Shown here one piece after another: positions 57,221 to 64,000 of a stretch of 64,000 nucleotides of DNA. The notes under the pieces are model-generated. The model had not been told where the DNA came from. It made no database searches and saw only the letters and a program-made list of their open reading frames with translations. The position numbers and the translations under genes are program-made. The DNA comes from Eulemur rufifrons (taxonomy: Eukaryota; Chordata; Mammalia; Primates; Lemuridae): the NCBI RefSeq assembly GCF_041146395.1, contig NC_090989.1, positions 252,206,843-252,270,842 of the forward strand. Reading direction: 5' to 3'. Position 1 is the first letter of the stretch; each line of letters starts with the position of its first letter.

Positions 57221-59068
57221 CTTAGTTCTTAATACATAATTATCACTAAACCTCTCTCTGATAAATTGATTTCTTAATGTGTCTTTCTCCATCCTGTATC
57301 TATCTATTTCCTGTTTTTTTTTAAAATCATTCTCATTTTAGAAGAAATTTGAGGCAGGAAGTAGTTAATAACTTACCCCAAGTCACACTGTCATGAATTA
57401 GTAGCAGACTTTAAAATAAAACCTAATTTTCTGGCTCCTGACCCATTTTTTGCTTCATCTCTTCCCTTTTTTCTCCCACACCCTGTTTCTCCCTCCTTTC
57501 CTTCATGTTCTTCCACTCCTCCTCTGAGTGTAACAGATTAAATATACTTTCCAGTTGGCTGCCCTGTAATGTGATGTATGTACAGAGAGCGTCACAAGAT
57601 TGGGTGAGCACCTGGTTCCAGGTGGGCACTAGTTGGCTCTTATGTGCCTTATAATCATTTCACATTCAGCTGTGCTGCTTATGGGGCTTTGGCCAGACTA
57701 CTCTCTCAAAGCTGCTGGTGGCCCTGCAAGGGTTGGAGAGCATCCAGAACTTCAGGCCATCCCATCCTTAGCTCTCTTATTCAGCAGCAGTAGGAACCTC
57801 AAACATACTGTGGGGGTGTAGGCAACTGGGAGAGGTCTGGGTGTCTAGAGAATGGGAATTCTGGAACTGCTAACATTGGTTAGGAGAACACAGATTCTGT
57901 TGATAAAAGAAACAGAACTGAGGTTGCAGTACAAAACTTGTAGCCCACAAGCACAAATAAAGTAAATTTTGTTTGGCCTACACAGCATTTAATTTTCTTC
58001 TTTCTTCTTCTTCTCCTTCCCCTCCTCCCTCCTCCTTCCTCCTTCCTCCTTCTCCTTCCTCTTCTTCTTCTTCCTTTTTAAATCTGGATAATTTTATAGG
58101 ACACACTTACTCACCAATTTGTCACAATAGTCAGCACTTCATTTCCTATAGTTTTACATCTAACTGCTGTTAACTCTCTGGCTCCTAAAGTTATTTGATG
58201 GAACTCTGCCTAAATTACTGAAATATGAATTGTATCCATAATGAGGTCACTTGAGACTCACTCAGGGTAGAACTGGAAGATTCCAAAGTGATCGCCATTT
58301 GTCCAGATTATTTTTTTTCTGGCAGTTGATTATTTTTGTGGCTGGGAATGCCCTTTTGTTTAGACTTTATACCTCTCTCAAGAATACGAATTTCCCCCCA
58401 TGTTGGGATATTTGGGATGATTAAGGTGAAAATACCTATAGAATTTTCTAGTCTTGGCTCATATACACTTAGTGACTATGGGGACCTGAAGGAAATTGAT
58501 TAAAATAAATACACTTTATTGATCTTTTCTGAGTTAGGTTAAGGATGGAGAGAAGAAAGGGAAGAAAAGAAGGATTTATTTGTATAGCAAACTGATAGGG
58601 TTTGATAAGGTATAATTTTCAAAAAGTTAAAAAACACAACTTTCATATAAATATAAAATGATCGGGTGTCAAAGATTTATTTAATTCATTAATTTTTAAA
58701 AATTTTTTTATTTCCGCTTATTATGGGAGTACAAAAGTTCAGGTTATATATATTGCCCAGGTCCTGCCCATCTCCCCAAGTCAGAGCTTCCAGTAAGATA
58801 TTAAGACCAGTTCAAATGAAAATTTAGGAGCTAAGTATTTATAGGCAATTTAATAAAGGAATGTTAAAATAAGATTTCTGAATTATATACAAAACTAAGT
58901 AATACCCTAAAGTGCAATAAAACAAACTTTGGAGTTATCTTTTCCACCAGACATGAAATATTTTTATCACTACTGGATAAAAATCTAGAAGTTAACCTTT
59001 GCCTACAGAATTATAATATAGTCTAGTCAATAGAAAACTAATCAAAGATGTAAATGCAAAACTGCACT
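57221..59068. other. Intergenic sequence with a pyrimidine microsatellite
   Basis: Apart from the CT/CCT tract and a possible short L1 3' piece at about 58690-58760, nothing recognised. Confidence 0.4.
57996..58077. repeat. (CTT/CCT)n pure pyrimidine tract
   Basis: About 80 nt with no purines apart from rare interruptions, built of TTC and TCC triplets. Long enough to form triplex (H-DNA). Confidence 0.85.
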
Positions 59069-59083
59069 AAAAGATCACCCCCA

Positions 59084-59419
59084 GGCTGGGCGCGGTGGCT
59101 CATGCCTGTAATCCTAGCACTCTGGGAGGCCGAGGCGGGTGGATCGCTCAAGGTCAGGAGTTCGAGACCAGCCTGAGCAAGAGCGAGACCCCGTCTCTAC
59201 TAAAAATAGAAAGAAATTATCTGGCCAACTAAAATATATATAGAAAAAATTAGCCGGGCATGGTGGCGCATGCCTGTAGTCCCAGCTACCCGGGAGGCTG
59301 AGGCAGTAGGATCGCTTAAGCCCAAGAGTTTGAGGTTGCTGTGAGCGAGGCTGACGCCATGGCACTCACTCTAGCCTGGGCAACAAAGCGACACTCTGTC
59401 TCAAAAAAAAAAAAAAAAA
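59084..59419 (+). mobile_element. Young strepsirrhine-type Alu with intact duplication
   Basis: Full dimeric Alu flanked by the perfect 15-bp repeat 'aaaagatcaccccca' (59069-59083 and 59420-59434). Confidence 0.95.
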
Positions 59420-59716
59420 AAAAGATCACCCCCAAATTTCTTTCGGCTATTTCTAAGTTTCAGATGATTTTTCTGAGAAATTGTAATCATCGATTTAGAC
59501 TCAGTTCCCAGAAAGTGAAATCTGTTTCCCAAGCTTTGAAAATACAACTTGATGATGAGGATAAATGAAGTGCATTCTAAAATCTACCATATATATCTTA
59601 GGGTTAGATCATTTTGGATTTCAGGGATCAAGTTCCAAGTTTCTTAAGCACACGTTTGAATGACACAGTATCACCATGAGAAATTCTCATTCTGAATCCT
59701 TTTATTTCCTTTACAG

Positions 59717-59798
59717 AAATTCCATGGAATAATAGTTGGTACTACTCTGCAATGTCTCTATTTGAAAGCTGTAGGAAGGACAGCTCAGATAAACGTAG
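59717..59798 (+). other. Candidate exon, weak
   Basis: Sequence after 'tttcctttacag', with a donor-like 'gtaggtaaac' at its end. Two frames are open. Joined to the candidate exon at 52850 in its open frame it gives an immediate TAA, so the two cannot be consecutive coding exons of that frame. Confidence 0.25.
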
Positions 59799-60767
59799 GT
59801 AAACTCAAAAAAATATATCTAAGTCTGTATGTCTTTATTATTGCCTCTGAAGAGTGTGCGTGTGTACATGCACATATACATATGACAGATAAATAGACTG
59901 GCAACCCACCAAATTGCCTAACAAACAACTGACCAGGAAAGGAAATATATATTGAATAAGTAAATACTTTGTACTTACAAGTGGTACAAGCTCTAGTTTT
60001 CTCATCTGAGAATTCTAATTTGAGTAATTACAATCATCTTTTATATGTTTCCGGTGTTTGGAAGTTCATCAGGAAAGCTTGAGTTCCTTTCCCACTCCCC
60101 ATCCTTCACAACCGCCTCCTGCTAAATAAAGGTGGTCAGTGAGAAAAGAAATTGCTGAAGCAGATGAGGTCCTCCTTTGCAGGCTTTTTGTGGACAGAAC
60201 AAATGGATCTGGCTATGTTGTTAGGGAGGATTTCCATACCACTTCAGTGTTTTCCTTTGGCAAATCAGGGTACTAAAGGGAGCTGGAGTAATCACACCCA
60301 AGCCATCTTTCGGAATGTAAAAAAAAAAAAAATTTACATTCTATGTAAAAAAAAAAATTTCTACCATGAAATTTTGAAAAAGCAAGCCAGAATATAGTTC
60401 CAGACTTCCTTCTTTTAAGGAATGGAGAAGGTGGAGAGAAATTAGTTCACTGACAAAGGACACACTGTACCTTCTTTACTTGCTTTCTTTGGGCAGTTGT
60501 CTGTTTCCTTCCTGGAGGGAGCCTATTTTGAGGGCATAGGCCCTAATTCCAAAATTTTGGAGGAAGTCAGGAAGCTGCCATCCGAGAGAAAACTGGGGAG
60601 ATCCCATCTACCCTCAGGAGAGCTAAAGGAGAGAAAGCTGAAGAAAACAGAGGCTAATTGACCAGTCGCTCGTGCATTTTCTTATGAGCAGAAAACATGG
60701 AGAGCAGAATACTTTAGGGAGTAGTAAGTTCCAGGCAAATGAAAAATGTAATCGTCAATAAAGACTG

Positions 60768-60905
60768 ATTCATTCATTCAATCATTTGACAAATATTTAT
60801 TGATTATCAAATAAGTGCCAGCTGTGCTAGTTGTGACACTACAATGGCAACAAAACTAGGCAGAATTCCTGCTCTTGGGGAGATTATTAATATCACAGAT
60901 AAATA
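60768..60905 (+). mobile_element. L2/MIR-type fragment
   Basis: 'attcattcaatcatttgaca' and 'aaatatttattgattatcaa' then 'gtgccagctgtgctagttgt'. Confidence 0.5.
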
Positions 60906-60957
60906 TTAATTATATCTGCATAAGTGCTATGAAGTAAACATCATATTCTGGGCATTG

Positions 60958-61190
60958 TGGTCAGAAGCATGGATTCTGGAGCCATACTGCTTGGGTTTGA
61001 ATCCTGGCTCCACCATTTACTATGTTATCTTGGGCAAATCTCTTAATTTCTCTGTGCTACAGTTCCTCATCTATAAAACAGGGATAGTAATAGTGCTACC
61101 ACATAAGGTTGCTATGACGATTAAATTAGGTAATATTCATAAAGCACTTAGGACAGTATCTGCCACATGGTAAATACTTGGTAAATGTGT
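60958..61190 (+). mobile_element. MIR SINE, nearly full length
   Basis: 'ggattctggagccatactgc', 'ttatcttgggcaaatctctt', 'ttcctcatctataaaacagg', 'gttgctatgacgattaaatt'. Confidence 0.9.
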
Positions 61191-61569
61191 AAAAAAATCA
61201 TCTATAAGTGCTTGATGCTTTCATTCAGGAAGACAGTAACTTCAGTGTTTATAAATATGGGTTATTTTAAAAGCCAAAAATCTTTGCCAAGGAACAAGAA
61301 CGAAAACCGTTTTCCTGGCATAAATCTCTTCAAGTAGGCTAACACTACCTACCACAGGTAGAATCACTGGTCCCCTTTTTGAGCAGTGAGCAATTATTAC
61401 TGGTCCACCCAAGATTTTGGCCCATTGGCCCGAGTTGACAAAGTAACAGTGGTAAACCCAATAATTTGGTAGGTACCACTGTCTTCAATAGGCAGAATCT
61501 TCAAGTATATTCTGGTTGGAAAATTTAGAATACCCAGAGTAAATACTTACTAGCTCCAGCTACCTACCC

Positions 61570-62065
61570 TCTCCTTTCTATTTTCTACCACCTTCTTAGT
61601 TCAGGCTGTCATCATTTCAAGTATTGACTATTGCAGCAGTCTTGTAAGTGGTCTTTATGTCTGCAGCCTGTTCCTCTGTAAATCTGTCATTAGATTAATT
61701 AATCATTGTTATTAATCTTTCTGAAATTCCAGTTTTATCACATTTTTCTCCACTCAAAACTTTTTCTGGGATTCCTGGTCAGCTACTTGATAAAATTTAG
61801 GATTATTAACCTAATATTAAAGTTCTAACTTTAAGATCTTATTTCCTGCCTCCTTCAGATTTTTTCTATCTACTGTACTATCATACGACTTGCCTAGTCT
61901 CAGTGCCAAACCTTTCATCAGGTGATTGTTCTTACCTAGAAACCTGTCCCATACATCTCTACCCAATCAACCCTATATTCATCTTTTAGGTTTAGCACAA
62001 GTCCTTCTCCATGAAGCCTTCTTCAACAATTCTCCCCTGCTCCCCCCACTCACCCCACTCCAGTT
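61570..62065 (+). mobile_element. L2 LINE fragment
   Basis: 'tgactattgcagcagtcttg', 'aagatcttatttcctgcctc', 'agtccttctccatgaagcct' follow L2. Confidence 0.7.
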
Positions 62066-62104
62066 CTCTCTCCTTCCTGAATTCCTATAGTGCTTGGTTT
62101 CTAC

Positions 62105-62640
62105 AGTTTTTTTAAAAATAACAGCCTTATTGAGATATAATTCATGTGCTACAAAATTCACCCTTGTAAAACGTGCAGTTCAGTGATTTTTAGTATATTC
62201 AGAGTTGTGAAATCATGACCATAACTTAGTTTTAGAATATTTCATCCTTTAAAAAGAAGCCCCATACCATTAGCAGTCATTCCCAATTTCTTCCTTCCCC
62301 CAGCCCCTGGCAACCATTAATTGACTTTCCGTTTCTATGGATTTGCCTATTCTGGACTTGACATATAAATATTATAGAATCATATCATATGTGGCCTTTT
62401 ATGACTGGTTTCTTTCACTTATTGTTTTCAAGATCCATCTATATTGTAGCATGTATCTGTATTTCCTTCCTTTTAATGGCTGAATACTATTCCAGTGCTT
62501 GGATATACCACAATTTGTTTATCCATCCATCAATTGGTGGACATTTGGATTGTTTCCACTTTTTAGCTATTATGAATAATGCTGCTATAAACATTTCCGT
62601 ACAAGTTTTTGTGTAGGCATATAATTTTAGTTCTCTTAGA
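62105..62640 (-). mobile_element. L1 3' end fragment
   Basis: Reverse-strand L1: 'ttattgagatataattcatg', 'cccctggcaaccattaattg', 'tttgtttatccatccatcaa', 'atgaataatgctgctataaa'. Confidence 0.8.
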
Positions 62641-62984
62641 TCTCTACAATTCATTTAAAATCTTATTTACATCCTGCCTTAAACTATTGCTTTGCTGTTT
62701 TGCATATATGTTATGCACAGATTCTACCATATTCACTGCCTAGCACAGTGCTTACAGAGCTCCCTCTGTCCTGGAGAGTTTGTAAGACTGTCCCATCTAT
62801 TATATTTCTCCTCACCCTCTTCTCTACCATCCATACACTTCTGCAAATATCATTGTCATCATCATCACCACTGCCACCACAACAATAAAAACTATTAACA
62901 ATTATCGAGAGAAGGTTATTGTGTTAAATAACACTAGCTTGTAAGTAATTCAGAAGAATGGAGTAAACCTGTCTATATTGACAT

Positions 62985-63310
62985 AGAAAGATCTCCAATA
63001 TATAGTGTGAAAAGAAAAAAAGCAACTTGTGAGCAATACATATAGTAGGATCTCATTTGTTAAAAAAAAAAAAAAACCTATATACAGGTATGTGTCTATA
63101 TGTATACATTTGTATGTAAATGCCCTAAAAAGAAAGGGACCCAAAGGATATACACCAATCTATTAACAGTGGTTTCCTTAGGAAAAGAAGAAGGAGAAGA
63201 AGGCACAGGAAAGGAAACTTTAAATTTTTTCTCTATATGTTTCTGTTTTTGAATCTTTTATGGTAAAAATGTATTTATATATTACTTTGAGAAATTTTAA
63301 AAATTAATAA
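62985..63310 (+). mobile_element. L1/HAL1 3'UTR remnant
   Basis: 'atagtaggatctcatttgtt', an A15 run and 'aacagtggtttccttaggaa' are typical of HAL1/old L1 3' ends. Confidence 0.55.
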
Positions 63311-64000
63311 AAGTGTAATCACAAAGGGAAAATAACTAAGTTGGAGAAACCAAAAGGAAAGAACAGAAAAGGAAAAAAAGAAGAAAAAGAAATAGCAGGA
63401 AGGAGGAGGGCATAGACACTGGCATGTAAAGCAGAAAGTTAATTGGAGCCTTAGTAATATGCTCCTTTGTAGTCTCCATACAAAGGAAAAATTTTGTAAA
63501 ATTTTATAATGAATATTTAGTAAATAAACATACGTGTAGCTACAATTTCCCATTTTCCCTGTATATGCTGACTTCTGGGACACCTGTAGAATGCTCTACA
63601 ACAAATGCTAATTTACGTAAGCACAGAAATAGACAATGAGGTTCCAAATCTCTGGGAACATACTGAGAAGTACTAAATTGCACACTTCCAATAGGTGGAT
63701 TTTATGGCATATAAATTATATATCAATAAAGTTGTTTAGAAAAAACAGACATTTAAAGTTTCTAGAGCTAGTTTCTAGAATTGTTTCTTTAGAAAATTTA
63801 AAGCAACAATAGAACTAATTTTTAGGAACTTTTTCTGACCATGACAACAGAGGAAGGATCCCATACATCTCAGAGGCAGAGGGATTGCTAGAGGGGTGGT
63901 TGTCCCAGTCTCTGAGGGGACAAATTCAATGGAGACATAACCTAGGAACTATTAGAAGCATTGTGGGTAGAAAAAAGGTTTAGCGGCCTTCAGGCTAAAT
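63311..64000. other. Window end, nothing recognised
   Basis: A-rich, AT-rich sequence without a supportable gene, RNA or named repeat. Confidence 0.4.

Noticed and set aside
59717..59798. Coding join between the candidate exons at 52850 and 59717
   Set aside because: The join makes an immediate TAA in the only open frame of the first exon.

Overview
This is a piece of nuclear genome from a primate, most likely a strepsirrhine (lemur/loris lineage). Spliced GT-AG exons, dense SINE/LINE content and absence of operons show a mammal. The several Alu elements share the 'cctagcactctgggaggc' head and the 'gctgacgccacggcactc' tail that I associate with strepsirrhine Alus. That species call is an inference from memory of the family, not a search.

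The main gene is UNC13B (Munc13-2) on the + strand. Thirty phase-compatible coding exons, plus one further cassette exon, run from 12172 to the stop codon at 45770-45772. A 3'UTR of about 1.3 kb follows, to a poly(A) signal at 47030. The exons join without a frame break into 1204 residues (1223 with the 57-nt cassette): the tail of the N-terminal linker, the C1 zinc/diacylglycerol domain, the Ca2+-binding C2B domain, the MUN vesicle-priming domain and the C2C domain. Full-length UNC13B is about 1591 residues, so roughly the first 387 lie upstream of the window. Bases 1-12171 would then be intron; I found no exon there.

Three splicing features stand out. A 6-nt microexon (16273-16278) encodes only Ala-Met, with UGC-containing sequence just upstream. 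A 57-nt frame-preserving cassette lies between the MUN domain and C2C (43816-43872). An unassigned 42-nt candidate exon inside the MUN domain (37216-37257) has good splice signals, matching phases and no stop.

Downstream, after a decayed L2 copy, a small GC/CpG-rich promoter-like segment with NRF1- and YY1-like sites (about 48400-48610) contains a likely first exon ending in a good splice donor at 48602. From the human gene order UNC13B-ATP8B5P this may be the start of the ATP8B5 locus, but no flippase sequence is visible and the two later exon candidates do not join into an open frame.

The rest is retroelement-rich: Alu insertions with intact target-site duplications, a nested L1 pair, a 5'-inverted L1, a U6 snRNA-L1 chimeric retrocopy with its own duplication, a hAT-like MITE next to the cassette exon, an L1 5'UTR-like segment carrying a 138-bp tandem array, many L2/MIR fragments, and one or two LTR remnants. 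I see no prokaryotic system, CRISPR array, tRNA or intact viral gene.
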